Both the position numbers and the translations under genes were made by a program. A stretch of DNA of 64,000 bases, taken from Micromussa lordhowensis (lineage: Eukaryota; Cnidaria; Anthozoa; Scleractinia; Lobophylliidae). The notes under the pieces are model-generated. The model did no database searches, was not told where the DNA came from, and saw only the letters and a program-made list of their open reading frames with translations. The stretch is taken from the NCBI GenBank assembly GCA_964020085.1, contig OZ026599.1, positions 38,378,437 to 38,442,436 on the forward strand, read 5' to 3'. Of this stretch, positions 52,410 through 62,605 are shown one piece after another; the stretch's first letter is position 1; each line of letters begins with the position of its first letter.

Positions 52410-53902
52410 GAAGAATTCTGCAGATCTCGGAGGGTATTATCCACCTCGGCCTTCGGCCTCTGTGGATAACACCCTCCTTGTTCTGCAGAATTGTTCATAT
52501 CCTACTCAGCCTCATTCAATAATTGCTAAAACTGCTACAACATTAATTTTGTAAACTGTATGTTCGAAGAAAGCTTAAAATGGCCCAATGTTTTAATAAA
52601 ACAATATTTCATATATACAGAAGCAATTTACAGGCATCGAGATTCGGTAGACCACTTTAAGAGCTTATTAATTTTTAAAGAATTATTTCAAGTGCATTTC
52701 GCCAACTCCACAAATTAATTATAGTTAATAAAGGCCCCACGCAAGCAGGGAGCAATTTTCCAGAAACATTTCCTAAAATTGTTTTACTGGCGTTTCATGG
52801 ATGGAAACATTTGGTCTAAGTCAAATTCATTTTGTTGGCTTCATGGAGACAAATTAAATTTGCTTCTGTAGCAAATGTGTAGAGTTCGCGGAAATGGAAT
52901 AGTACTAGGAACCAATGTTTCATCAGCAAAGTTTTACAGGTTTAGCAACTATGTTTCCTGATTTGAGGTTGCAAAGGTCCATACCGGTTTGAACTGAGCA
53001 GCAAATCCCGACTTGTCGTTGTCCTCAATATCTGACCTCACCAATCTCCCTTTGAATGAGATATTAAACCATTGCACGCTTGAACATTGCAACTAAAATA
53101 TCCTGTAAATAATTCCCAAGGCTGTATTGGAGATTGGACTTAGCACTTGTTATTTAGCAATGTTTTATAAGGTACTAAAAATCACTTTGATTTTTAGATC
53201 TGCAGTTGTTAATTAAGTCTGGTAGGAGTGGGTTAGAATGTATATAATTATTAGCACTGAATACTGAATACTACAATCGTGCTGGAGATGAAAAGTATAG
53301 TTAACATACTCAAGAAAAGTTGTTATAAAACTGGGCAAAGTTGTTATAAGTATATATGTCCTTGATCACGTTTTTAAGAAGCACCAAAGAAAGTAGGGTC
53401 AACACACAAGAACGACTACGAACACTACGAGACTACGGTTAACTAATTCAACAAGTGTACTATGGAGGCAAATCAGACGGTCTGTACGATCCAGGCCCTC
53501 CAGCATAAATCTTCCTTCTTAATATCTTCTTATAGCAATTTCCCGCTATTGACTTTTGCGAAGGAAGGTGTAATTCATACAATCATTCGATAATTATTTT
53601 CAAATAAAAGCACTTGCTGGATTATATTGTTTTCAACTAGATCGTACATTGACAGGGTGATCACCCTCATGTACCGGCTGCAAACCTTCTCCTTCTTGTT
53701 CTGTGTCGGCAACAACCGATACAAAGCTCACTCGCCAGCTGTTTTCAATTCGTGCAACGGCACTTTAATTTTTGTTGTGATTATTCGTAAGCTTTAGTTG
53801 TTCAATAAGGACCCTAGCGGAAGGATACATCACGAAAAAAGTCTTACCAATATCACAAGCAGTTAGGATTATGAAGTGACACAAAAGCGTAGACAAATCC
53901 AT
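32998..53902 (-). CDS. ADAMTS-family secreted metalloprotease with TSP1 repeats and a C-terminal GCY domain
   Basis: ADAMTS enzymes are secreted zinc endopeptidases of the extracellular matrix. At least 23 coding exons on the minus strand: 53902-53848, 51781-51712, 51330-51014, 50833-50689, 49880-49708, 48884-48801, 48144-48017, 47622-47609, 47457-47355, 46651-46517, 45542-45392, 44068-43973, 42810-42671, 41690-41603, 40469-40345, 38756-38633, 37284-37195, 36961-36813, 36478-36337, 35793-35667, 35426-35213, 33775-33619, 33290-32998. That is about 1040 residues. Phases agree at all joins except after the first exon (signal peptide [19 protein letters not shown]) and after 42671, where a small exon is probably missing from my model. 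An AATAAA signal lies at 32995-32990, just past the TAG stop. Domain order is typical up to the C-terminus. Which vertebrate ADAMTS is closest cannot be told by eye. Confidence 0.9.
34020..34175. repeat. TTTCCGAAGA short tandem repeat in an ADAMTS intron
   Basis: About ten imperfect copies of a 10-15 bp unit around TTTCCGAAGATTTCCGA and its variants (TTGCCGAAGA, ATCCGAAGA) in one direction. It lies between exons 35426-35213 and 33775-33619. Confidence 0.7.
38240..38332. mobile_element. Fold-back MITE hairpin, same family as 6545-6662
   Basis: GGCATTTGAGAACTCGAGGG and AAATGTAGAAAACACGAG on the left, with the inverse on the right ending TTCTCAAATGTCCGG. A short run of AACAATGG repeats follows at 38332-38362. 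Confidence 0.75.
38633..44068 (-). CDS. ADAMTS disintegrin-like, first TSP1 and Cys-rich exons
   Basis: Exon 44068-43973 reads [16 protein letters not shown] and DGTYCAPRH. Exon 42810-42671 reads WCIGGECV and then the first thrombospondin repeat: [20 protein letters not shown]. Exon 41690-41603 reads [20 protein letters not shown]. Exon 40469-40345 reads [24 protein letters not shown] and ICIGGKCV. Exon 38756-38633 reads [20 protein letters not shown], the classic end of the ADAMTS Cys-rich domain. The join 42671/41690 is out of phase by my reading. Confidence 0.85.
41158..41590. mobile_element. MITE carrying paired YY1-like and CRE-like sites, ADAMTS intron
   Basis: GGGAACCTCCACTCTTA at the left and its inverse TAAGAGTGGAGGTTTCC at the right are the ends. 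Internally CCGCCATCTTGGATTTTGTG plus ACGTCAT (41313-41339) faces TGACGTCATGTAATCCAAGA plus TGGCGGC (41401-41427) in the opposite direction. Confidence 0.7.
43000..43230. mobile_element. MITE of CAACATATCGCAACA words, ADAMTS intron
   Basis: GCCAAACGATCGCAATATGT at the left is inverted at the right (CATGTTGCGATCGTTTGGC), and the inner CAACACAACATATCGCAACA is also inverted. Around the centre GAGCCAACAACACCCAACA faces its inverse. Confidence 0.75.
43735..43827. repeat. Microsatellites (TTA)n and (GTT)n
   Basis: A TTA run at about 43735-43768 and a GTT run at about 43803-43824, with a shorter GTT stretch at 43918-43930, all inside an ADAMTS intron. Other simple repeats: AAT/GAT runs at 50215-50270, CA run at 56122-56140, and a G run at 59685-59698. 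Confidence 0.9.
45392..48884 (-). CDS. ADAMTS catalytic domain exons
   Basis: Exon 48884-48801 reads [20 protein letters not shown]. Exon 48144-48017 ends [13 protein letters not shown] 14-nt microexon (47622-47609) adds GGLGG. Exon 47457-47355 reads [27 protein letters not shown], and exon 46651-46517 continues LGVSHDG. The split motif is therefore HETAHTLGVSHD, a complete HExxHxxGxxHD zinc site. YVMAAS is the Met-turn. Exon 45542-45392 reads [37 protein letters not shown] and ends the metalloprotease and begins the disintegrin-like part. All active-site residues expected for a working reprolysin are present. Confidence 0.9.
46085..46320. mobile_element. Fold-back MITE (CCTCATCTAAACACGAGG family), ADAMTS intron
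   Basis: AATAGAGCACTTTTTCCGTG, GCCTCATCTAAACACGAGGA and GTTATGCAAACCCGAGACG on the left, with inverse copies around 46180-46280. Close relative of 18444-18600. Confidence 0.75.
46973..47215. mobile_element. MITE with GGGTTGTTCGAA ends, ADAMTS intron
   Basis: CCGGGTTGTTCGAAGCCCGA and CTAACCCAGGATTA at the left are inverted at the right (TAATCCTGGGTTAGCGTTAA, TTCGAACAACCCGACC). A diverged left end of the same family is seen at about 51523-51640. Confidence 0.75.
48282..48515 (+). mobile_element. Intact tRNA-derived SINE, ADAMTS intron
   Basis: The head GGAGGCGCGGTGGCCTCATT..GGGGTCCGAGTTCGAGTCCTG has A- and B-box-like parts. The body continues GTTGTGTTCTTAGGTATTAC, CTATCCACCCAGGTGTATAA and GCTGCGATGGAGTAGCATTT. 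This is the same family as the broken copy at 28195-29128. Confidence 0.78.
49475..49785 (-). repeat. Tandem duplication of the ADAMTS catalytic-start exon
   Basis: Two direct copies about 165-171 bp apart. The upstream (in gene sense) copy ends exon 49880-49708 and encodes [20 protein letters not shown]. The downstream copy at about 49620-49531 encodes [20 protein letters not shown] and then LLMLAN. Both end in a GTAAGT donor and share intron sequence after it. The second donor is one base out of phase. Confidence 0.85.
49708..51781 (-). CDS. ADAMTS prodomain and furin-site exons
   Basis: Exons 51781-51712 and 51330-51014 read [40 protein letters not shown] and [11 protein letters not shown], the N-terminal prodomain pattern of ADAMTS. 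Exon 50833-50689 begins [17 protein letters not shown] and reads [10 protein letters not shown], the end of the prodomain. Exon 49880-49708 carries KRIKR, a likely furin cleavage site, and then opens the catalytic domain ([19 protein letters not shown]). Cleavage would release the active enzyme. These are parts of the gene at 32998-53902. Confidence 0.82.
51935..52071. mobile_element. Small MITE in the first ADAMTS intron
   Basis: AATAGACCATTTCCGATATA..TTAAAATTCTAAC at the left is inverted at the right (GTTAGAATTTTAATATAT..CATGGTCTATT). Its ends resemble those of the element at 19516-19686. Confidence 0.7.
52370..52530. mobile_element. Hairpin MITE in the first ADAMTS intron
   Basis: TAGAGCAATTATTGAATTCG..GTAGGATATGAA at the left faces TTCATATCCTAC..CATTCAATAATTGCT at the right. 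The centre GGGTATTATCCACCTCGGCC also folds on itself. Confidence 0.75.
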
Positions 53903-56900
53903 GAGTAGATTCCAGGGCTAGCTCTCTGTGGACAACACAAATATGTCGTTAATATTGATGAATACGCGAACCTCTTGTTATGATTCATGGAGCTGGCGCA
54001 CGTACTTTCGAACGAAAGAGCAAAAAAAAAAAAAAGGAAGAATGAAAGATTGGAGGACTGAATCGCCCCAAAGACGAAATTGGATACGGATCAAACACCT
54101 TGCCAAACTTTAAACAAAAGTGAACTCTTCTTCTCATGCCTGATAATTAATGATAACTTGTTATGGAAAGATCACATTGAACAAATAAGAAGTAAAATCA
54201 TTAGGAAACTTGGCTTAAAAACTTTTCTTGTGCCTCGCAATATAGTTTAAATTGTGACTTTCATTATTATAAAACACGATCCAGAAACAGTCTTAGGGAA
54301 ACTGCTGTCAAAAGTATTAACTTTGCTGCAAATGAGTGGAATTCCCTTGTTCTTTCATTTAGGGAAGCCGCCTCTTAATCCAGCTTTAAACGAAGCCTTT
54401 CCAGAGCAACTTTTAATTGACCTTTTATTTAGAGATTTCGTTGTATTTCCCTAATTTTTTGTTCTTAATATTTTATAAACATGTATGTATAAATTTACTA
54501 ACATTGATCCTTTTTTAAACTTTTCCTTTGTTGATATGCATCTATGCATTTTAAACTGTTATCATGGGAATCATTATTTTCATCAATGTTTTTAGTCTTG
54601 CAGGACCCTTTACAGTGTAAATCACTTGCTCTAAGTGAAATCGGAATCCTCAATAAAGATTATATTGTCATTTATTACCATCATTAATATCGCAGCACTT
54701 TTCAGTGTCCGTTTGTCAGGATTGTATAGCTGATGATGGTTTAGGGCTTTCACACTTGTTAAGATGAGGGTAACTGATTTATTAGTTAATTCACTTAAGA
54801 CATTTGTGTCGAATATGTGCCATTAAATAGATTCCGTGTAGTATTACATTCAACTCTACGTCTAAATCAATTTCTAGGTTTGCGATGCAACTGGAATCCA
54901 GTCGCGAAATTAACACAGTGTTAGCTTATCCATGTAGATACGCATGAGTAGTTTCAAATTCTTGTTGTCCAATCATAAATAATAAAAGCGCCAAAAAAAA
55001 AGAACAACCGTGCGATTTGTTTTTCTAACTTAAAAGTTACATAAATTTACAACGAAATAGTAGGACAAGTACGTTCCTGTTGAGACGGGGCAAGATGAAA
55101 ACAAGCCTCTTGTTACTGTACATACCAAGATAAACTGATCGTGAACAGACATCAAAGCAGTTACCCTTTTGCAGTTGAATGACCTTCGCTTTCGTGTGAT
55201 GTGACACGCGTCATTAAAGTGTAACAACATTGAAATAAATTTGACATTTGTTAGATCAAGACCAAAAGTTAAATATTTACCCTGCGGTCTTTATAAATTT
55301 GTGCCAAATGGTTCTTCCTTTGAAACACTATACACAGCTCCTTTACACAAACACATTTTTTGGTCGCTAAGGAAAAACAAGGACAGTGTTTAAACACAGA
55401 AGTATAATGAGTGACGTCAAAAACTGATTAACCTTTCGTAGACTTGTGTCTTACAGAGATTAAATTGAATCTAATCGTAGCTTTTTATCTAGAAAACAAA
55501 CAGATGATGTTGATAATAACAATGGACTAGATGAAATAATCAAGTCTCTATATATACAATGCCAATGGTTGACATGTTTTAACAAGACAAAGCATCTTTA
55601 ATTAGTCGCTCGCTACCTTTTGGTCTTTAAGTAACATTCTACAAATAGTTAGGTAGACTTTTCAGCAAGTAGCTTTTGTGAGCTATATTTTCCGACGACA
55701 ATATTTTCTTCGACTTCACTGGGTGAGATTCTGTTATCGCCTCGAACATTTAGTTGTGATTGTAGCTTGGAAGACTCTAACATTAATAGAGGGTGGTTAA
55801 AGCTGGTTATGCTAACCTCTCATAAGTAATTTTGTTTAAGACTTCTGGCTATTACATGGCTGATATGTATGGAACCAGTTTTGGAGTTAACTTGATTCAA
55901 AGTAGCCTTTCAAAACCATCAGTACCTTAGCTTTGCCAATTCTCATGGTAAACCGGATGTCACAAAATCAAAGAACAGCTACATTTTAACCTGCTGTATC
56001 TCCTATAACTATACATTTTACTGAATTCACTCATGGAGAATACTTACTGTGTGATGAGGCTTGCTTCTAAGTTTGTACTTTAACTCGGGTCCTCGCAGCC
56101 GTGAGATAAGGCATCCGATCAACACACACACACACACACACCTATATTTTTATTCTGATCACTTTTTGCGAATATAAATTCTTCAATTGACCACTTGTCC
56201 AAAAGATTGACATGTGACGAAAAAATGTTACGACAGACAACCTGTGTGATGTACAAAGTAAATTACTTCTTTAATGAGATTTAAGTAGCTAATAAACTTT
56301 TCCATCGAAGTAAAAATATCCCCGGCATGTAAACACATCATCCATACCTAGACATGTCCCAAGTTAGCCTCCTACGCCCACGTCCTCCTTATTGCTCTTC
56401 ATATAGAAGAAGGTGGCAGAGGCTGCTTGCAATTATACACTAAGAAAATTTTGATAAAGAACTAGCTAATGTCTATCAAATGAACTAAAACCTGTTTTAA
56501 AATAAGAGCTTGAAATGGTGGATGAGACACAAACATTGTACATGTAGGAAGATACCTCAATCAAATAGAAAACCAAATTCTTGTAAACAGCGACTCTCCC
56601 AGACTGAAAATAACTCCAAGCGGGCTGTTTATATGTCTTCGACCCAGTTGACGATTGGTTCACGGATTCCAACCAATAAGATTACTTTACTGGAAAACCA
56701 AAAAGCTTGAAGGACAATCATTTTCGCGCTGAACAAACAAGTAGTCAAAAAGACTGATAAAAGTCTTTGCTGTAATTCCAAACGAAACAAAAATGTTTCA
56801 GAAGCAGGATTAAGTTTCAAACGCCGACGAACTGGTTACGTTAGAAGCGAAAGATCAGGAAAACATTTTAAAGAGATCTTTTAAGAGAGTTACTTTTTGG

Positions 56901-57739
56901 AACTCGCGCATGTAAAGGAACATGAATTCTTCATCGACTTGAAAACTGTTGCTGTGGTCGAGTTTAATGACGTTCTTGGAAATTAGGCGGCAAAGTTAAG
57001 TTGGAAAAGATAAGTTAGTAAAACAACTTTGCTTAATCATTTATCAACATTTTTGGAAATATAAAAGTAATTTTTCAAGCTTCATTTAATACAAATCCAT
57101 TTAATACGTAAAAGAACCCACGCACTGTTCAAAAAGAGTAGGGGACGTAGTTCCCGGTGTGGTGGTCTATCTCTCATCTGATGGCTAAATGCTCGGAGAT
57201 ATTAGCTGCATAAGCTACTCTAAAATCCGAGGGTAAATAAAGTAATGTATGTACAACGGCGAATTTGGTAGAATGGTGGTAGTTTGCTAAAAGTACTCTT
57301 GGGTGGCTTCATATCTTTGAGGTATAATCATTTTTCATCGAGGTGTACACGTGTATTATTGAAAACAAGAAAGGCTTAGGGAAAAGCTTACCCTTCACCC
57401 TCTCTTAGAAAAACATCCATTTGTCGAGAAACACATTTTTAGGTAAGCTGCTTAAAAGAGGTTAAGTTACTTTGGAGTGAAGGACCACACAATGCGCATG
57501 CGTCACAGAGGGTTTAAAATACCACTTGTTAATTAGGCAAAGGGGCACAAATCACAGCAATTGTAAACTCTTACGCACCGCGTAATAAAGATGTCATAGT
57601 TGTACATACGCTGTACAGAAATCATGACAAAAACGTTTATCATTCTAGCCGTTTTGATCATATATTTCACGGGCACCGTTTTAAATTATTTTGGCATAAA
57701 CTTAATCCCGATTCATGGTCAATTCAACAATATTATACC
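53903..57739. other. Intergenic region upstream of ADAMTS
   Basis: Should contain the ADAMTS promoter next to 53902. 54120-54680 is a LINE 3' fragment (listed separately). From 54700 to 57700 I find no recognisable gene; the short frames here have no family signature. Confidence 0.55.
54120..54680 (+). mobile_element. LINE 3'-end fragment
   Basis: Plus-strand pieces INDNLLWKDHIEQIRSKIIR and, after frame changes, SRNSLRETAVKSINFAANEW..SLVLSFREAAS match the end of a LINE ORF2. A 3' UTR follows with AATAAAG at about 54652 and a weak CATTA-type tail. Confidence 0.7.
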
Positions 57740-58090
57740 TAGCTCCCTTCCGACCCCGATCTTAACCTTCCTAATCTCAAAATACGAAGCCAATACTATT
57801 CTCCGCATAGTTTTCATGTGATGAAAAAGAACTTGAATGATGCTAGAACCGGAATTCCGAAATTTTCTTTATTTCACAACAATGTTAGAAGCCTGAAACG
57901 AAATTTTGAAAGCTTAGAAACTCAGCTTTTGAAGGAGCTGGGGTATCATTTTAGACTAAACTGGTAAATTCAGATCTACCGGAACAATTATCATCTCTAC
58001 CAGGTTATGAATTTGAATTTGTTCCGTCGCCTCTTTCCGCTGGAGGTGTTGATATGTTCATTAGTGACAAATTTAAGTATAAGATCAATA
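57740..58090 (+). mobile_element. LINE endonuclease region, left part of an interrupted copy
   Basis: Reads DPDLNLPNLKIRSQYYSPHS, then KFSLFHNNVRSLKRNFESLE..LLKEL, then after a frame change PGYEFEFVPSPLSAGGVDMF..SDKFKYKI. This is the start of an apurinic-type LINE endonuclease domain. The frame is cut at 58090 by the DNA transposon and resumes at 63320. Confidence 0.82.
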
Positions 58091-58099
58091 GTCCTTTCC

Positions 58100-59047
58100 A
58101 AAGGAGGATTATGCAGGTATCCCAATACGCCCTGCGCGTAATTATTGATTGAGCGGTGTCAAATTCTCCTTGAGAGCGAGCGAATGTGGCTGAAAAATAC
58201 ACACATTCAGAAGTCGTTTTCTCCGTATTCACAACGAGTAAAGGTGAGTGAAATCGCTTTTGAGATTCTTTTTACATTAATACTTCGTTAGTAAGTATTA
58301 GATGTAGGTTTGTTCGTATGGCTAGCGAAAAAACTATGTTTTTGTTTCGAGTTGTATGCGTGAGTGATTCGCTTTGTTTATTCGTTGAGGTTGACCTCTT
58401 GTCTTAGTTTGGCTCGTTTTGTGTTTAATCTTTGGTACATTAGCATATAATTAAGCCTGATAGTACTCAGAGGGTATCTTTTCAAAATAAAGTACAAAGT
58501 CCCCTTAAGTCCCCACGATTTGTATGGATTTATGTCCGTTAATTTTTGGCGAAAATTGCCGCCAAAACGTTGCCGAAATTCTTCTCCAATTGTCAGGTTC
58601 CCAGTTTGGATTGCCACCAGTCGAGTCAAATGTTTCACTTAGCGCGTTCTCGTGTAATGTAGGGCACAACAAATGACCACATGCATATTTCATTTAGTTT
58701 AGAGATCGATCAATGCCTTGATTTTGACAACAGCTGGGGAAGTCTTGCTGCTGAGATCTTTCAACTTCTCTGTGTTGACAAACAGACAAAGTCGCCGCTC
58801 TCGCAATTCTTTTGGAAAACTAACGTGTCCTAACACCGTCAGGAACCTACAACATGCTAAATTCGACGACCCAATGTAAGATTGACTGTTAAAATCAAGA
58901 CAGTGGACGTACAATAAGGGGGAATCGGAGAGTGCCGAAGCGTTCTCTGCGAGCAACTCCATGTTAATGAAGGATCATGTGACCAAGTCGACTTGATAAT
59001 ATAGTTCATCCGCGTTGCATCATGGGATACCTGCATAATCCTCCTTT
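58100..59047. mobile_element. 948-bp non-autonomous element with 25-bp perfect terminal repeats and 9-bp target duplication
   Basis: Terminal repeat at 58100-58124 starts AAAGGAGGATTATGCAGGTA. Its exact inverse is at 59023-59047. GTCCTTTCC flanks it at 58091-58099 and 59048-59056. A 9-bp duplication fits a MuDR/MULE-type element. It inserted nine bases inside the left end of the larger transposon. No open frame of note inside. Confidence 0.88.
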
Positions 59048-59074
59048 GTCCTTTCCCAGGATAAACCGCGCGCA

Positions 59075-61392
59075 ATGGAGACTGGGCTGAATTATCGCCA
59101 AGGCGAGGCTGTGGTAAGTACAGATCTTCCAACGCGTGCAAAAGTAATGGCGGAGTTTGTCGATGCCAACAGCGATCAGTTCCATAAAGCCTGGAAGAAG
59201 CTTGAACTACAGCAATGGCTAAAAAATCACGGACCAAAAGTGTCAGGCACTAAAGGGGAGCTAGTGGCCAGAGTGGAGAATGCGAAACGAGCGGGAGTTG
59301 AGACAGTGGTCGAAAGAGCTGCCCGTGAAAATGAGGAGATTACAAAACGAGCTGCAGAAAAGCTGAGTACGCCTACAGAGACTCTCCCTGATCCAAAGAA
59401 TCTAAGATCGTGGACAAAAGACTTATCAAGACTTCCTCGTCTAACAAGTAAAGATATAATGAACTATCTCGTCTTTGGAAGTTGTAAGTTCTACAAGAAC
59501 GAGGACATGCAATGCTTCAAGCACAGGGGGCCCACACAATCTGTCTGGGTAGCTGTTTATAGTAAATGTACTAGATTCACCGTTCGCTAACTGAACGTTT
59601 TCTCAGCCGATTGTAATTGCATAGCCGGGTAAGTTGCTTTGCAAGGAACTTTATGCACCTATCAATGTCTAGCCGGCGTGTGGTGGGGGGGGGGGGGAGG
59701 GCAAAGGGTAGGATTTGATCAATCGCTTTGGCCCAGGGGTAGGGTATTTGAATTATCTTGCTGTCCCGGGGGGTAGGGATATTTGAATTTTCTTCATGCC
59801 TGGGACCACAAACATTGTCTGGCTGTTTCTTTTTAGGAATTAGGAAGCTAGTTGTAAGTTTATAAAAGATGCTCTCTTTTTTTCATTGTAGGTTAGGAGA
59901 AGCTTGTAATCATATCACAGCATTGTTGTTTGCAATTGAAGACTATGTAAAAGTGACAAATGAAGGGGAGGTGTCTTGTACTTCACTGCCATGTGAATGG
60001 AACAAGGCCCGAAAGAGAAAGCTTAGCCCCAAGCGAATAAGTAGTTTGCAACCAGTGAAACATCAGTATGGCAAAAAGCCCAGGCTGGCAGCCACGCCTA
60101 AAACAGGGCTGTACAAGGCAGGTGCTCCTGTCAGCAACTCTTTCCTCCCTAATTTTCTGGATAACTTACAGTCAGTGAATCCTGACTGTGTAATTTTTAC
60201 AGTAACAGAAAGGCAAAATGTTGTTTCATGTGATGGTGCCATTGCATGTGATGATAACATCAGGACACATGAAGAGGTCGTAACATCGGAATTTGATGTT
60301 GAGGAATTTGCTAAACACTATGAACCGCAAAAATTTCCTCCCAGAAATTTAGAGTTATTAAGTGATAACCTTAAATATGCCTCAGATGAATTTAAAGAAA
60401 AAAGAAATAATTATTTTGCATCACTGAAAATGTCAAAGGTCGAGGCAGAGCTGATTGAAATCAGTACTCGTGGACAAAGTGTCAATCCTAAATGGTTGCA
60501 AGCCAGGAAAGGGAGAATAACAGCATCACAGTTTGGTCGAATCCCAACAACACCTCCAGATAATGTTGTAAGAGAAATAATGGGTTACAAACAAGAATCT
60601 AATGGGTCTCTCCACTCAAAACCTGCACCCCTACAATGGGGGTCTCAGCATGAGTCGGTAGCAAAAGAGAGATATGTTAAATTCATGAAGAAAAAGGGTC
60701 ACAAGAGACTCACTGTCATGGAAAGGGGCCTTGTAGTTCAGTCAGATCTTCCCTTTCTTGGTGCAAGCCCTGATGGGTTTGTATACTGCCCTGGTTGCAG
60801 GGAATATCAACGATTACTTGAAATTAAGTGTCCTTATAAATGGCGTTTCCTAACTCCTAGAGTTGCAGCACAGGACAAAAAAATTTTTTGTTACATCAAT
60901 AGACCATTTTACAGTTGTTGGCAAAGTGACCTGGCCTCTGACTGGCAGCGAGGCTGGAGTTGACCTTGTTTTGATACAGACCTCTCTGCTTTTATTGTGC
61001 AAATCAAATTGTTCTCATGCTAACTAGTTGACATTTACATGAGAAAAGCTTGAAGGTCTGTATCAAAGCAAGGTCACCTCCAGCCTCGCTTGCATTCATG
61101 GCCAGGTAACTAAGCACACAACTGTAAAATGGCCTATTCAAAGGGCAAGGTAAAACTCAAGAAAACATCAATTTACTACTATCAAATTCAGGGTCTAATG
61201 GCTCTTTGCAAACTAAAGATATGCGACTTTGTGATATGGACACTCAAAAGTTTATTAGTAATAAGGGTTAAGTTTGATGAAACATTCTGGAAGAAGAAGA
61301 TGCTTCCAAAACTGGTGGAATTTTTTAAGGTGGCCATAGTAACTGAAGTTCTAACTGTGAGGGTCAGAAGGGGGATTCCCCTGACCAAGTAG
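59075..61392 (+). pseudogene. SAP-SWIM-YqaJ nuclease gene of the transposon, disrupted
   Basis: From ATG 59075 the frame reads FHKAWKKLELQQWLKNHG..VSGTKGELVARVE, a SAP DNA-binding motif encoded inside the terminal repeat. It continues through NYLVFGSCKFYKNEDMQCF and VWVAVYS. A TAA at 59588-59590 is followed in the same frame by ADCNCIAG, which joins across the intron 59629-59891 to GLGEACNH, making a SWIM zinc finger (CxC...CxH). The second exon carries the YqaJ/lambda-exonuclease-like domain: WLQARKGRITASQFG, WGSQHESVA, GASPDGF and LLEIKCPYK, with the conserved Asp and ExK. At 60900 a 235-bp MITE cuts it; SKGKVKLKKTSIYYYQIQG resumes at 61138 and runs to the stop at 61390-61392. Probably inactive now. 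Confidence 0.82.
60901..61135. mobile_element. 235-bp MITE inside the YqaJ coding region
   Basis: Ends AGACCATTTTACAGTTGT and, inverted, AGGCCATTTTACAGTTGT. AT flanks it on both sides (60899-60900 and 61136-61137). Removing it with one AT joins FCYIN to SKGKVKL in frame. The same 235-bp family is present at 23151-23385. Confidence 0.9.
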
Positions 61393-61559
61393 TTTTTCCT
61401 TTTTTATAACTGTTTTTTTTTTTCCTATATACTGCTGTCAGCTGGTTTGTTATTGTTCACAATAAACTGTAAACCAAACTGTTTCAACAAATGAATTTAT
61501 TGTCAACAATGCTTCCACTTACTTACTCAATGTCTTGTATTGTACTACTAAATTGAAAG

Positions 61560-62560
61560 TCATTTAACTAAGGGGGGCTCAAGGTTAGTTAAAGCACTAC
61601 AAATAAGTACGATATTATTTGCATTATTCCATTCTGTAGCAGGAATAGTCCCCTGTAAAATCCTGAAATTCTTAATTTGCTCCATTTTCCTTTCAACATG
61701 GATTCGTACAGCCGCAATTCGCCTTGTTTGTTCAACTTCCTTCCTTGTCAGCTGACGGTTAGAATCCCTTTTTGGAGGCATATTAAGTGTTACACCTAGT
61801 GGTTTAAGCAAATCATCAATATCAAATCCTTTATCTGCCATGATACTGTCCCCACCCTCTAGTAGATTAAGCAGTCCCGATTCTCTCACAACGTGCTTGT
61901 CAGAAGCATTGCCACCCCACAACTGTGACAGAAATGTTACTGCCCCTGATGGGCTAATACCCACAAGTACCTTAAAGGTATTGTGAGATTTGTAGCTAAA
62001 ATATGTGATCGACTGATTTACTAAAGATGATGGAGTCTCTATAAAAAATTCAGTGCAATCTATAATCACACGAGTAAAAGGAAATTTTTTGAAACATTGT
62101 GGCATCCTTGATGCAATTACATCACGACTAGGCCAAGTAATTAAATGCCTTAGATGATCAGCAAGAATAGCATACCAAGTAATAAGGATACGAGACACTG
62201 TACTTGTTGAGACACAAAAACGATCCGCCAAGTCTTGCTCTAGAAGTCCCAGCCTAAGTCTCATCATCACCATTAAGAATTCATCAATCAGTCTCATTTT
62301 TCTCTGAGGTCCAGGTTTTTGCCTCCCTTCATCTGTCAGATAGGATTTCTCTTTTAAAGAATCCTTCCCTTGCCAGTAGTTTAATTTGACAGCTACTTTA
62401 GCAATGCTATTGAATAACAGCATTAAAGTTCCAAAATTGACAATTCCTGTGTAAAATTTAGTCTTTGCATCGTTACCTTCAAGGTTTTCCGCTGTCAACA
62501 AAGGAAGATTTACTTGCACCCCAACTTCACATGTTGTTTCTCGGTTTGGACATTTTTGTC
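61560..62560 (-). CDS. DDE-superfamily (DDE_Tnp_4-like) transposase exon
   Basis: Open frame of about 320 residues. A helix-turn-helix part (MRLIDEFLMVMMRLRLG..DLADRFCVSTSTVSRIL) precedes the catalytic core. Likely triad: Asp in VIIDCTEFFIE, Asp in SIMADKGFDID and Glu in VERKMEQIKNFRIL. The frame runs upstream to about 62560 (CPNRETTCEVGVQVNLPLL), so it is probably spliced to the SAP-THAP exon upstream; the exact acceptor is unclear. No internal stop, so the transposase part looks intact. Stop near 61563, convergent with the YqaJ gene. Confidence 0.85.
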
Positions 62561-62605
62561 CTCAGAACTCGCGCAAAACTGCACGCCGGTATCTGTTTGT
62601 TTTTC

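Noticed and set aside
57600..57821. 73-residue frame with a hydrophobic start that looks like a signal peptide
   Set aside because: A different frame of the same DNA encodes the start of the LINE endonuclease (DPDLNLPNLKIRSQYY), which explains the sequence better.
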